64,000 nucleotides of DNA from Motacilla alba alba (GCF_015832195.1 NC_052027.1:20868688-20932687); one strand, 5' to 3'. Positions 47,701 to 62,700 are shown, counted from the first letter of the stretch. Translations and numbers: made by a program. Notes: a model not told the origin generated them from the sequence alone.

Positions 47701-50700
47701 CCTTCAGTTACCCAGCCCTCTGGGATGGATTTTCTTTGGTTTCCCAAGCAGGAGGAAAACACTTTTGCACAACATTTCTTTAGGGAAAGAAACACAGAAT
47801 CAGAGTATGCTGAGCGAGAAGGGACCCACAAGGATCACCAAGTCCAGCTCCTGGCCCTGCAGAGGGCATCCCCAAGCATCACACCCTGTGCCTGAGAGTG
47901 TTGTCCAAACTCTCCTGGAGCTCTGGCAGATTTGGTGCTGTGACTGCCTCCCTGGGGAGCCTGTTTCAGTGCCTGACCACCCTGTGGGGGAAGAACCTCT
48001 TTCTAACATCCACCGTAAACCTCCCCGACACACGCCTTTCCCTTGCATTCTAGAAAGAGATCACAGAGAGAGATCAGAGTCTGCCCCCCCTCTTCCCCTC
48101 AGAGAAAGTTGTTGACCCCAGTGAGTCTCCCCTCAGCCTCCTCTTTTCCAGGCTAAAGAGAAGAAGTGCCCTCAGCTGCTCCTCACATGGCTCCACTTCG
48201 CCATCTTCATTGCCCTCCTTTGGATGCTCTCTAATAGCTTAATACCATCTTTAATATTGCATGTTCAGCTGTTCATTTTAGAAGAGCTGCTGTCTGGGTG
48301 AAGTGAGCCTGTCTCCAGGCCACTGCTTCTGCAAACAAACTAAAACCCCCTCCCCAGATACACACTCACCCCCAGGAAAAGCACCACCTTTCTTTCTATC
48401 CACTGAGGCACTGAATTTGCCTTTAAACCAGCACAAACTAGGACTCTTGAACCAGTTTTGCTGCTTTCCCCCCTGATATCCAGAGAGTAAAGCAAGCGAA
48501 AAAACCTGCTCTGTCAATGACTTGCCATGAACCAGAATGTCTTTTAGTCCCCTGATAAAATAAAAAATTGTCTTCTATGGTCTCTGCAGAAGAAACTCAA
48601 GAGCTGAGCATGCTGGGATACTTACTGCCCCACACTGCTTACAATGGTGCCGCCTCTTTGTGATGGAGTTGAAGCTCTCGCTGCAGCTCTTACAAGACTG
48701 TTTCTCTTTGTCTCGCTTGGATTTGGAAGATTTCCTAGAAGAATCACTCTGAAATTAAAAGTACAAGTAAGTGATTAAAAAATAATAAAAAATAATGGCA
48801 ACATTATTCATACAGTTCTACTGACAAAGATCCTCTTTGGGGTTCACACCATTTTAGGAAAGAATTTGCATGACTCTGCTGCCTGCCTCAGCTGGAGGGC
48901 TGGCTCAACCATCAGGGGTCTCGGGGGGACATGATGTGGTCTCAGCCCATCTCTGCCCACTCATCTCCTTACCACCACAGAGCAATCTCCTCTCCCTGTC
49001 TGTCAGCACAGAGGTATAAGAATGGCCAAGGTGGGCGTCTCAAGAAAACTTCCCTTCCAGCACTCACCTCTTCCTTTTTCAAGGTACATGTTGACTTCGT
49101 GAGTGCGCTGTAAACTTCCCTCCCTTGATGGGAAGATGTGAAGACTTGGGGGTAAATGGCTTGACTGAAGAAGTGAATGGTGTTAGGAGTGGACTTTGCA
49201 CCACCCAACATCAAATGCTTAATTTAGGAGTTTTCTTAGTCTCCCTCCCAGCCCAAGTTGAAGCACAAGGCTCCTCAGGAAAGCAGGGACACCTGCGCCA
49301 GGGACCTGCACTATCTGGGACCTGCTGTCTAGGTGGCCAGGCAAGGTTAGCCTCTAAATGCAAGCCAATACCTAAAGTCACTCAGCAAACCCTATTGCAC
49401 AATTTCCTGATAAATTGAATAGCATTACTGGATCCAGCATGAACTGGACTTCCCATGCCTGGAGGTGTTTAAGGCCAGGTTGGATTCAGCTCTGAGCAAC
49501 CTGGTCCAGTGGAAAGTGTCTCTGCTCATGGTGGGGGTTGGAATGAGATGATCTTTAGGGTCCCTTTCATCCCAAACTATTCCATGATTCTATGATTAAC
49601 ATGCCAACGTGCAGATCACAAAAAAACAACGTGCTGTATAAAGATGTCTTTAAGTGTTTGAAGAATGCCAGCAATATTTCACAGTATTTCTCAACATTGT
49701 CAGAATACAGTGAGAACAGAAGAGTTTGAAACATTGCTATTGTAGATGCAGAAAAGATAATAAAAATGAAAAAGTCTTTATTACTTGGCAAATTCCAGAG
49801 AGCTATTATAAAAGAAAGACCTTTTCAACAAAATGTTATTTAACTACTGACACTGAAAAAGAATTAAAAAAAAATTCCTTTCCATTCCTGTGAAAAAGAG
49901 GAGACCCTCCTGCACTGGCAGTGCCCTCATCCCACCCAGTGATGGATCAGGTGACCTTACCACAGACTCATAACACAGTCTGAACAAAAAGGCTTTAGTA
50001 GCAAACAAGGATATGCATTGTAACTCACATTGTTCATCGCAGATAAATTTAACAGTCACTTTGCAACTATGTCTTTTATTACACAAGCTACTTTATTTAC
50101 TGCTGATACCTTTTAAAAGAAGTGCTAACACAGAGCTGCCCTTGCTTCAGCATCTTGATAATAATGAGCTTGAATAATTGCCATATTTCTCACCTTTCTC
50201 AATATACCCAACTCTGTTTTGAAGCCACTGAGTCTGACAGGAAAAAACATAAAATCTCACATAAAATCTGTTCAGAGCCAGGATCTACTTCTTTCAGACT
50301 AGGCTGTTTTGAGTACTAATTTGCTTTTACTCTACTGCATTTAACTCTCTAAATCTCAACAGTTTCTTTGAATTTTAAAATTTTGGTGGAAAAATAGCAT
50401 GTATCCCAGCAAGAGGTACACCTCAGGTGACTGCAAGATGAAGGCCTGTGGCAGGCCTTCTGAGTAAGCAGACATCTGAACTTAGTGAACTATGCAGCCT
50501 CCATTTGCTTCTGAAATGCAGGGGAGAATCACCAAAAAGCTGGTAGGAACAGAAAGAAAAGCAGTGGGCTTAGGAGACTGCTGTTACCATTATTTATTAC
50601 TAGCTATATAGTTGGAGAATCACACAGTCCCAGAATGGTCTGGGGTGGAAGTGACCTTAAAGCCCATCCCGTTCCATCCCTGCCATGGCTGCTCCCAGGC

Positions 50701-53700
50701 TGCTCCAAGCCCCAGTGTCCAACCTGGCCTTGGACACTGCCAGGGATCCAGAGGCAGCCACAGCTGCTCTGCGCCAGGTATTTCATTCTGTCTGGGCCAG
50801 CAGGTAGAAATTCAGCCCCAATGTTGTTCATGAGACTCATACAGTCTGACAAGACTCTAACATGAGCAGACACATGAGCTAAAAAGCAGTTTTAAATATT
50901 TTCCTTCTCATTATGCTCTTACAGGTGTATTTTCCATTTATAAATTAACTACCTGGAGCAACCCACAATGGGGTTGCAATCAGCAAGTGTTTATGGAAAT
51001 GCTTACTATAAGTGAAAAATATTTTAAAATTATATAGCAGATTTTGTACTTCGTAATCTTTTAGTTTGTTTCTCTACATGCCAACATTATACTGGCAAGA
51101 CTATGTGTAAGACATTTTCCACAGGCTCATATTTCCTCCTGCATACAGAAGTCTGAGCATAACCTGCACTAGCAGGGCAGAGCAGCAAGAGAATTCAGCA
51201 AAGAGGTACCATGATGCAATAGACAAGCAGATGAGCCTTCCTACAGTAGGACTTCATTGTCTGGTAATGCAAACGTGAATGTGAATGCTGAAGAAAATCC
51301 CAGAAGCCTCTCAGGCAGGCTGGGGAAGCACAGGAAAGAGCTCCCAGTGTGCTGGCCACCACTGCCACCAAGTGGTTTGCACGTGAAGCTGTTGAGCACA
51401 CAATGTATTGCTTGTGCTCTCACTGAGCTGTACTAAAGGGATGTCAGCACTAAAAATTCATAATTTTTTGAAGATGCAACTAACATTTTTATTCATTATT
51501 CTCTTGATATTATTCATTTTTAGCAAAATTAGAGCCCAGAATCAATACTACACAATTTGGGGTATTTTTAACTTTGTCTTTTTGATCAACTCCATTTTTT
51601 TTTTTCTATGTTGGGAATTACATTTTTCTTTAAATACATGATTTAAGGAAAATTACTTAACATGTCAAGATATGCTATCATATGCAAATCACTGACACAA
51701 CAATTTATAATCAACTAAAAATATACATGTTTTTTATTTAATTACAAATAAAATGTATATACTTAAGACCAACAAAAATTTTTATGTAGGCTTGGGGTTT
51801 TTTTTAATACTATAAAACATCTTTTTTTTTTTTTTTAAGTAGCTCACTAAATACAGCATCTGTAACTCAAGGCACAAAACACTAATCACAAAATTGACTG
51901 TAAATAAATTAAAAATTGTTAAGGGAAAATATTAAGTGAAGACAAAAAATAACCAGCAAGGAGCACACTAATTACAAACTCTTATAACTTGGTTTTTTTA
52001 CAGGTCAGGTTGCTGGCTTGTTTAACAGCTTTGCATTGACACTGTGCACTCTACCAGAAGGTTCCAGGCTTGGCAAGAGGTCTGGAGGTGCTGCTAAATG
52101 GCTCCTTTGTTACTAAAATCGTCCCGGTAATACGTAACATCCTACAGCACGTCTCTACAGGTAAGGGTATTTTTGGTGGTTATTTGTTCTTGTTGAGGCT
52201 TATTTTTCAGTAAATTCAACTAACCTAGGCATTTCCTGAAAATCTTTTAATCTGGAAGAGAGAGATAAGAATAATAAAAAATAGATCTTATTAAGGACTC
52301 AAACCCTTGGTTTGATTCAGCAGCAGTTATAGCCATTTTACTGAGCAAAATGAATAATACCTTTGAAAGTATATTTTGCTTTTATGGCAGCCAATGTTTT
52401 ACAGGCCAGAGTCATATGAAAGTACTATCATCTCTTCCTCTGCACTAGCAGAAACATGGAAATTGTACTGTGGAAGAAGTGTTACTCAAAATGTGGTTCT
52501 GGATATGAAATTCTGAGTTACACAATGCAACAGCATTAATCAGATAGATTTCCTGGTATCTTTTTGTCCTTCTCCCTTCAATCAGTGCAGCTCCCTATCA
52601 CAATTTAAATACATGCACACAAAACCAAACAACAACAACAACAACAAAAAAGCGCAAAAAAACCCCACCAAAAATCCCCACAAAACAACCAACAAAAAAA
52701 GCCCATACAAATCTCCCCCTCTCCAAACCCAGTGCTACAAACTGAAGGAACCAACTCTGATGTGCGTGCAGCATATATCCACTACCAAAGGAGTTATATT
52801 GCTTCAAGAAGTCTATTCATGCTTTGAGGAGAAACCCCCTCGCATCCAGCACTGTTAATAAAGTAATGTCGACTTTCTAACCCAGCAAATTGGTTGAAGA
52901 GTTTATTTCCTGGGTTTTGTGACACATCTGAGCAGGATTCAAATTCCCTGATGCTGCAAATGGCAACTAGCTGTGGGTATAACTTGGCCAGGAAACTAAT
53001 GACAGCACAGCTGAGGCCACAGACAGCAGGATATAAACCCTATAAAACCTATATTGAAGTATGATTATTTTTTTCCTCCTATAAAATAAACATAACCCAC
53101 CTCCCAACACTGCTCTGACTAAAGTATTAGCTTCAAATTACTCACCCCTCCTAATGCACCACCACCATCTGCTCCTGGCATTGATTCGACTGAGCTGGTG
53201 CCGGCTATCTGAGGAGAAAGAGAATGACACAGAACAGTTTCAATGTGGACATTCTTCCTCAAATATATTAAACACTGAAAAGAAAACAAAAAAACAAAAA
53301 AAGAAAAAAAAAAGAAAAACAAGGTGGGGGTGGTGGGGAGAAGAGAACTGAAAAAGACTTTGCTCTCAGCCCCTCAACTCTTTGCTTGTGAGCACACTTT
53401 AATTCATAAAATCAGATCACACAATCATAGAATGGTCTGAGTTGAAAGGGACCTTACAGCTCATCTTGTTCCAGGCCCCTGCCGTGAGCAGGGACACCTT
53501 CCACTACTCCAGGTGCACATGTTGAACATGTGCTCAGCCATCCTCAGATATGGGGTGGGCTCTGATGTGGGTGATTTTACAGATGGCACTGAATTGCCAA
53601 CCTTCCTTTGGGTGCAACCTGTGCCTGTCCCTCACAGGCTGCAGAAAGCCAGTGCCAAAGTTTGAAGGACACTTCTCTATTGGAGCCTGCCAGCCAGACC

Positions 53701-56700
53701 AGCAAAAGCTCTGTGAAGGCACTTGATTCTGAGAGGAACAAAATTTACTCTATTAAACACCATACAGTTAAGTTTCTCTTCTTCATAATACATTTCAATC
53801 CCTAAATAAATGCGAAGTGGCATCTCCATTTATAGTTATGGAGATGTATATGTACTAAATACACATATATGTTTTTATATCTATATATGTATTTCTAGAG
53901 AGTTCATATATAATAATCATGTATCTATATGCCATATATATACATTCAATAGTATTCAATACATATAAAGGGCAAACAAGCTTTGTACATTGAGTACCAA
54001 AATCACAGGCTACATTCTAAAAAGAATGGAAAACCACCTTATCTGCAAATTAATTTACAGGGAGTTTGCTAGTTTACATGAGGTTTTCAAATGATTAGAT
54101 TCTTTATGATAAATTCTCCATGGATCATTCTTCCTTTGCCAATCAGACAACATCTCTTATTTCAAGATTATCCTAATGGCCAGTGCATTTTGGCACTCTG
54201 GCTTCATTTCATTTTAAAGCAAGAATGTTTAATCTCTGTTTGAGTGGCCAAATTGAAGAGCTATTCATTCTGATGCCTCATTGGATCTATTTATATTCCA
54301 ATACAATCAATCAACTCTTTAGAACAAGGAAAGGAGTAAATGCATCCCCTGGGACCAGGGCTGTGCCACCCTAGAGCACTTCCTCAGGCAATATAATTTA
54401 ATTAAGGGAAGCATCACTACTCAGCTCTAACCAGCTATTTCTGCCTCTGCAAAAACCCAGCAACCCTGAGGTGTGCACATCATCTGTTCCTCAGTCCTCT
54501 GCAAAGGGGGTTCTTTTCACTGGAATCCTAATCAACCCAGGGTTTTACTCTGCCTAGTAAAAGGGCATCTGTGTGCTGTGATGGGACTTGGAAAAAGAAA
54601 AATGTGGAGGAAAAACAGGGTTGGAAGAAGAGCTTGAGAAAACCCCTAGCAAATTTAGGGAAAAGAGTAAATTCCTCCAGTTGCCTATTCAGATCCCCAT
54701 GTCTGTTTCTTTGGAATAATGGGCTAAAAATCAAATACCCTCTACTCTTACGTGGAAAATATTTCAAAAGGACTTCTCCCTGTTATGTTACCATTACCAC
54801 TCACAGTATCTCAGAGCTGGTAACAATACAGTTATTGACATGTTTATCAGAAACTCACAGATCTATGGGGAAAGAAACAGCGGCATCTAACATTCATGAT
54901 TTAACTAAAAGAAGCATTCTCAGTCTCAAATTCTAGGGATGTCACTTCCACAGAGCTCAGCTCTCTGCAGCACTTTTCCTTGCCAGCCTTCCAAGACTGC
55001 ACAACCTGGGTCCGTCACCACACCAGGATCCTCCAACTCTTCTGAGATGAAGCAGTGGTGAAAGAGGTCCTTTTCCTTGGAAACATTTTTAGATGGTTTT
55101 AAAAACACCTTTCTCATAGCCTGGAAATGCTGCAGGTGAAAATGGAGGAACTAAACCACAAAGAAACCCTAAACCTTTCTAAAAACCCTTTTTAAAATTA
55201 CTGCTGCTATATTACCTAGCCTGGCACTGATTTGCAATGACACTGTATAGTCCCCTCCTGACAGGTGAGAGTTCATTAATTGCTGAAGACCTGCACAGGC
55301 ATAATCTTAAGAGTAGGTCAAATTTCAGATCTCTCTGGCTCTCAGAAACCACAAGTCTTCTGTAGGCAGATTTCAGGCTGACACCAACCCAAAATGCTGG
55401 TATGAGCTCATGTGAGTCAGCAGGGAAACACAAGCATGGTCAGAGTTGCATGCACTGGTCATGAACTGTAACCAGTCCTAAGCACTGTAACAGAGAAAAT
55501 GATTGACCAAGGATGGGGAAAAAACGAATTTGACTCTTTTTCTACAGGCTAATTTCCAGTAGCTATACAGATCCAGACAGGAATCCATGAGTGCATATCC
55601 ATTTCTTGAGAGAAAAAAAAGGGTCACTTTTCCCTCTAAAGTTGCTGCCCAGTATTCCACAGATGATATGTCTGGTGGATGCTACCTAGTGCAGTGTATT
55701 GCAGTTAGAATGTTCTCAGTATTTGTCCAGTTTTCCTTACAGAAATACTTTCAGCCTGTTTTAACTTACAGCAATTTGTCACATTTAGCTGTGACATCAG
55801 TTTCAAAGCTGATTACCTAGAGAAGATCATCTCCTAAAAATGCAGGTTAGTATTCTGGCATTAAAGAAATTACAGTATAGACTGCATTAATATCACAGCC
55901 AGGGATAAACCAGACTCCTGCTCTGCTTGGTTTTTATGAATAGTAGAATAAAAATATGAGGCTACACCATGAACACAGAAGCAAAATCAAATTGAATTTA
56001 CAAAGCAAGATAATAATAATTAACTTGACCAGATGCTGTGTTTTAATTATATAGAAAGAAGTGTGCTTATTAGTTTGCTTATTATTTGGGCTCTGAATGC
56101 AGCCTGGCTGTGAATGCAGCCATAAGTTAACTGAAAAATATAGGCATGAACTGACTATTTTCTATTTTTTCCCCAAGTATTTTTAGCTGATGAATAGTTC
56201 AGGATAAGTAAACTACGCCAGATTCTGAAAATGGCTCATTGCTGGTGGCTATCAGTAGCAGTATTCTAGACTCTATGGAGTGTTGAGACGATCTTCACTG
56301 TCAATCTGATTATGTGGGGATAATAGGCATATCCAATATCTCTCCTGAGGCTCCTGGGAAATCAGGCAGATAAAAAAATCCAGTTTTTTTTTTTATCTGA
56401 GTCACCAAATCAGTCCTGAATGTCCAAGGAGAGATGTCAAAAATGGCTAGGTACCAAAACAAAAAAACCCCACACAAACAATTTAGGAGGCAGGGGATGG
56501 GGAAGATAAAAAGCTCCCAAAATTCAATCTCTGCAGATGGACCTTCTCTCCCTCTGCTCCAAGACCTACCATGTCTGAAGTCATAAAAGTCATAGGCAGC
56601 ACCATATGATATTCATAATATTTTACTCTCTCAGGCCCCATTCCTCTTTAGTTTGTAGCAAATGCCTGTGGCTAAGGTTATCACCATCATTTTCAAGTTG

Positions 56701-59700
56701 AATGGAGAGATACGGTTCTGATGTCAGTTCTTCTAAAACAAAATTCCTAGCAAACACAGAGTGATACCTTATGGCTGTAGAGAAACAATAAACTTTCAAG
56801 ACTTATTACATATTTAGTAGAAGAGTATTTTTCTGAAATATATTTACTATCTATAAGACAGTATTTTAAGATCCTTTTAAAATACATAATTTTCCTTCAG
56901 TCTTTAACATATTTTAAATAATAATAAAATAACATCAAAGAAATAATCCCAAAATGCATCTCTGATGAGATGGGGAAAAGTAATGAACAAAATCCCTCAG
57001 GGACACAAATAACATTCCAGACTGCTAAGCACTTATAACATTGAGAAATTACACCTGTTCTGCTAAAAAAAGCCATCAGCCTGGAAAACATGCCTGATGG
57101 GTCTCTGGCAATTGAATTGTCCTGGGTAATTTATTCTGTATCTGCATGGCTGAGTAACTGTGACTGATACACATTTGGGAGCCAGAGAAATGGAGATTAC
57201 TGCCCTGTAATGTCATATATCCAGAACAAGACTCCACTATTTTAAAGTTAGCTGTGCAAGTCTAAACTGCTGGTAAAACTGTTCTGGCAAAGGAGAACGA
57301 AGCACTGATACTTACTGAGGAATCAGGAGGATGCTCCTCCTCTTGTGAAAAAGAGCTATTGAAAGCTCTGAAGGTCTCACTGTTCTGTTTGTGCTTTTCT
57401 ATTGTGGCTTGAATGACCTGAGACAAAGATGTCAGCACAAAAATATTTCTCTCAATGGAAGATCAGTAGAATTATCATTTGGTGAAAAACGTTTACACTT
57501 GTATAAATGAAAGGGAAACTTAAAAACCTTAAGTGGTGCTCTTAAACCCATTATTTTTTCAGTTAAAAACTAAGACTGCCATCAGACAGTATCTCTACAA
57601 GTCAAACTGGAAGAATATACAAGGTGGGATGCCTCAGTCTCTTCTCATACTGGGCTTGAGGAATGCAGGAAAGGGGAGCCCAGCTGGAGCCCCCAGATAC
57701 TTTCTGGGGCCAGCTGGTCAGCACCGGGACCCTGACTGAGCTCCACACTTCTCCATGAGCAACTCCACCACACTGGCCCACCCAGCTTCCCTGCACAGCC
57801 ACATTAATTCAGAACCCCAATATGATGATTTCAAATGCTGCCTGCATGGTGATTGCCCTCCTTATCATTGGTGCTTTGTACTAACATGAATCCATTCCCT
57901 CTTCTCCTCTTCTGTCCTGTTAAAACAAAAGAAAAATAGAGAAAATATAATAATTCTACTTAAAATATTTTCAGTAAATTCATTTCACAGCTTCACAGCT
58001 TTATATTCATTAGATTTTTAGCTTTGCTATCCACTATTTAAAAAACATTATTGACAATTTTTGACAGTAATTATTACCAAAATAATTACTTTAATAAGTA
58101 ATAATTACTTTAATAATTAATGCCAAAAATACTTTAATTATTGACACAGTGGACCCTACAAGCACTACTATAAACACTGTAAGCATTCAATAAAGGCAAT
58201 CAACACACTTTGACTAAAGACCAACATTCTCTTACATATCTAAGTTACCCACCTCTGCTGCTAACCTCGTGATTTAAAGCTCTGTCACACTAGCACAGCC
58301 CATAGATCAATTTCACAAACCTTCAAAGACAGAACAAGTATCATACCTGGCTTGTAGTTCCAATGATCTCTTTTTTCCTGTTATGGAAAATGTATGAGCC
58401 ACATTTTGCTTGGCAATTTCTTGGACCTGTAAAAAGCACATCATCTTTTTCACTCATTGAACTTGTCTTTCCAACAATTTTAATGACTTATAAATATAGT
58501 AATTCTTTGAAATGCTTAGTCAAAAGGATCATTTGGAATAAAGTATAGAAGTAGAAAAAATAAGGGACTGTTTCCATAGTTACCTGTCTTGCTACAAAAC
58601 TTGTGTGTCTGTATCACCAATCAGACTCCTATGGCAGTAGGGGGAGGTGTGCCAGCCAGGGGAAAAGGTAAGGCTCTCAATCCAAACATGTCACACAGTC
58701 ACCATTATTGTGCTCCCCTTTGAAAGATTCTTATAAAAATTTTAAAAGCCCAGCTGTCTGACACTGAAAAGTTATAATTTATGTCTTAAACATCTTCATG
58801 AAAGACTTTTGCTTGTTATAGCAAAACTACAAAAGCTGAGGAGAAAACCACCAAAACCCTGAATGGAGCCCTACACTGCTCATTGATGAAGATAAGATAA
58901 AGTGACTCAGGGGAGAAGAATACATTCAGAGAGGGATCAAGCTTAGCACCTTCAGGGTGGAGGTCACAACCTCGGGGCTATCAGCTGCCAGGCTCGATCA
59001 GACCCTCACACCAAAGGGTGGGGGGACAAGAGGCTTTGGGTGTGTGATGAAAAAGCCTCTGATTGAGCAGTGAACACCCATCCTCTGCTGTGCTGAGGAA
59101 CTCAGCTGTGGGCCCCTTCATCCTGGCAAAAGTCACATCCACATGAAGGACAGCAGAGTCCAGGCCCATCAAAGACCCCCACCCAAAGGAGTCCCCAGAC
59201 CCTGAGATTGCACCGGAGATGATGCAACAGATCCATAGTGCTGCAAAGGACAGTGTAAAACGTGCCCTACTCAGGGAAGGCATGTGGGCATTCCCACCTG
59301 GCCCAAACCACTTTATTAATCCACTGGACTCCATACTTTCCAGCAACAGGTGGCAGGGGGACCCTCACCACTAAGAGCAGGTGGAAGGGAGCAATGAGAT
59401 GTTGTTGGGACCCTGGGAAGGGTGATATGCTTCCACCTAACTGGTGTCACCTTCTCCCTTTCTCCCCATCCAGGCACACCTATTTTTCTATTTCTGTCCT
59501 TATTTTCTCTTTCTTTCTCTTTGCCTCTTTTACTATTACATAAAATATATCACCTTTTTTTGGCACCAACATCTAACTTCATTTGGTTTTAATCAAGTTT
59601 TGGGGTATAGTTTGAACCTTTCTGGGTTTGATCCATTTTATTCACAGAGGCTTAGATTCCTATGGTCTTCTGTGTTAAACCGGCTTGTAACACCAACCAA

Positions 59701-62700
59701 CCAAAAAACCCAAAAAGAGATAAAATCATAGAATCACTAACATTGGAAAAGACCTTTAAGATCCTCAAGTCCAACCATCAAAACAGCACCATCACATTCA
59801 CCACAAAACCATGTTCTCAAGTGACATATCCACATGTTTTCTGAACACTTCCAGAGATGGTGACTTCACCCCTTCCCTGGGCAGCCTGTGCCAGGGCTGG
59901 ACAACCACTTCAGTAAAGGAATATTCCCTAATACCCAACCTAAGCCTCCCTTGGTGCAACTTGAGGCCATTTCCACTCATCCTGTCACCAGTGAGAAGAG
60001 GCCAACCTGCACCTGGCCCCCTTTCAGGCAGTTGCAGAAAGCAAGAAGGTCTCGTTCCTTATCTCCAGACAGAATCCCCCCAGCTCCCTCATCAGACTTG
60101 TGCTCCAGATCCTTCCCCAGCTCTGTTTTGCTTCTCTGGACACACTCCAGCACCTTAAGATCTTTCTTTTAGTGGAAAAACTGCATTGATCCAAAGTGAT
60201 CCAAAGCTGGGTTTTAGAATTCTATTATATTTTTACATTCATATAATGTTATGTATTTAGATTCAGCAGGGATCCAAAGCTATCAACCAGAACATTAAAA
60301 AAAAAAGGGAAAAGAAGAGATGCAAACCTGCAGTCCTGCAATGTCCATCTTCTCTCGGACACTGAACTTCTGGCCAATCAGCCTCAGTTTTGGCACACAG
60401 TACAGCACCATGCTGTTAAACTGCAATGAGGCAAGAGTTTAACTTAGGAAGTTACAGGCTGGACACAGCCTGCACTGTGAAAGTTTAGGGCTCTATAGAG
60501 ATTTACGGTGAAAGGGCAAGAAGAGATTTAAGGTGAAAGTGAGACTGATGGATCATTACTGAAAGAAGTCGGCAGACAGAAACACCTCAGCCAGTCACTT
60601 CTCCCTTCTGCCCCTCTGTCTGAATTGGACTGCCTTGAAAGCATGAGAGCTCTTCTCCCAGTGCCAGTGAGAGCTGGCCATCTCCTGCAGCAAGGTGGTT
60701 TGGCTGGAAACCACCTCCTGCGGCACTCTGCAAAACCTCAGCCTCTGAGGAGGGAGATAGAAAAGACCTCTTTGGGCCAGCAAAGGCACAGCATGAAAGA
60801 AAGAAGGAAATCCTTGAGGAAAAAGCTACAAGAGAAAACTGCTGCTCAGAAGGAGTAGCTGGGCTCAGCTGGTGAATGCTTTTTGTCTTTAAGCTTAGGA
60901 AGGTGGAAATGTACCACAGAATCATAGATTCAAAGGATGGTTTGGGTTGGAAGGGACCTTAAAGCCTATCTCATTCCACCCTGTGCCATGAGAGGGGACC
61001 CCTTCCACTAGACCAGTTTGCTCTAAGGCCCATCCAACCTGAGCACAGCCCTGAAAATAAAAGAGCAACTGAAACACTCACCAGGAATAAATATCTATCC
61101 TGTGCTGTGCCATTCTTTGCTGAAAGTTTCTGAATGTGTCCTTCTTTAATGAGCTCGTTGGCTGGGTTAACAATATCCTCTTCACCACCCAGGCGCTCAT
61201 AGACTTCCAAAAGCTTGTGCATCTTTTCCTGCCAGTACAAACCCCCAGCAATTTAAATTAAAAAAAAAAAATTGCATGTGGTCTACTGCCCACTCTTTAA
61301 TTTCTATGGTAAATGTATGTATGTTGAAAGAAAACAGTCTTTCACTTCCACTATAGCTTTGCATTTATATTAAAACCCATTGCATACTCTTCAGGGCTAT
61401 TCCTCACTCTGGAATAGTCATAGTGGATTAGTTATACTTGGATTGTACCACTTAATGACACTTTGAGATAAATTTATTTGATACTTTTAGACTATTACTA
61501 TTCAACAATAAATATGTATCATAGAATCATAAAGGTTGAAATAAATCTCTAAGATCATCAAGTCCAAATATTAATCTTTGGAACTTTAGAAGCAATGTCC
61601 AATAAAATCAATGGCCAAGCTGGAGACCTTTACGTTACCAAATAACGGAAGCATGATTTATTTCTTCTACTGCACCACAACAAGAGTAAGCAGACAACAA
61701 TTAATTAAATCAACCCTCCACTAACTTTTGGGGATTTTGCTACAGCATTCTCTTTCTTTTCAGTCTGGCTTGGACCTCATGCAGCAGAATTATTATAGCA
61801 GCCTTTTCCAATGGGTTCTTGTGTACAAACAGAAAAAGCAACTGACTCAGAAACCAATGAGCCAACAAGTTGTTTCATATTCCTGATATCTGCAGAGATA
61901 CTGCACAAAGCTCCCAGGAGTTAAGGGGCCCAAAACCAGAAAAAATTTCACCAAAATATATCCTTATCAAGAGAACATGCCAGACTCAAATAGAAACAGA
62001 TGGTTTCCTAACTATGTTTTCAGACATACTGGCAATACACAGACATCAGCTGGCTACTTCCCCATAGCAGCCACAGGAAATGTGGTCTCATGGTGTCCCC
62101 ACCACCTGGGGGATGAAGTAATGGTCTGATAAGGAAGTGAATATAAACCTTGGACCCCCAAATGTTCAATGGGTGCTAAAGCCAGATAGACAGCATTTCA
62201 GGTCTGTTTGATACAAAATGTCCTGAGACACCTGGGTGCACCAAAGGGATAACATCTGCAGCTGTAAAGCCCATTTACTTTAACAGTAATGCACTAGCTC
62301 TTCTATATGTAAAATCTATGCTAATGTCCAAAATCTCCACAGTCTGACTACCCGGCTTTTGAAGCACAGCTTTCTGAAGCTACTGATGCATGCAAAATGC
62401 ACATTCTGTGAACTTAAGATGGGCCAAAATCAAATCAAAGCAACCTTCATTCTGTTGAAGAACTGTAGGACTAAAAAATCAGTGTGAAAATCTGCAAGGA
62501 CACTTTGTGAATGGGCCTAATTGGAATACTTCCAACACTTTTCAAGGAAAAGCAAGTAACGAGTTTTATGCAGACTTCCTTTTTCAACTCATTGGGTCCT
62601 TAAGAATGAGGGAGGTGGAATTTAAGCCAAACAAGCCACAGAAAACTGCATTTACAATAGAAAGAACTCAGACATCCAACACATGTTTAAAGCCTGAGTG

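Larger units (their letters stand above)
48749..53145 (-). other. FGD3: FGD3 intron before the FYVE exons
   Basis: A 4.4-kb intron with CR1 ends at 49.4 and 50.6 kb and an AAC-rich stretch at 52.6 kb. I see nothing else. Confidence 0.7.
53209..57315 (-). other. FGD3: FGD3 intron after PH1
   Basis: A 4.1-kb AT-rich intron with one A-rich purine tract, one CR1 tip (53.4 kb) and TATA-rich sequence near 53.83-53.97 kb. No additional exon is recognisable. Confidence 0.65.

Noticed and set aside
47675..48115. 146-codon plus-strand frame
   Set aside because: It runs through the antisense strand of a CR1 element and reflects repeat composition.
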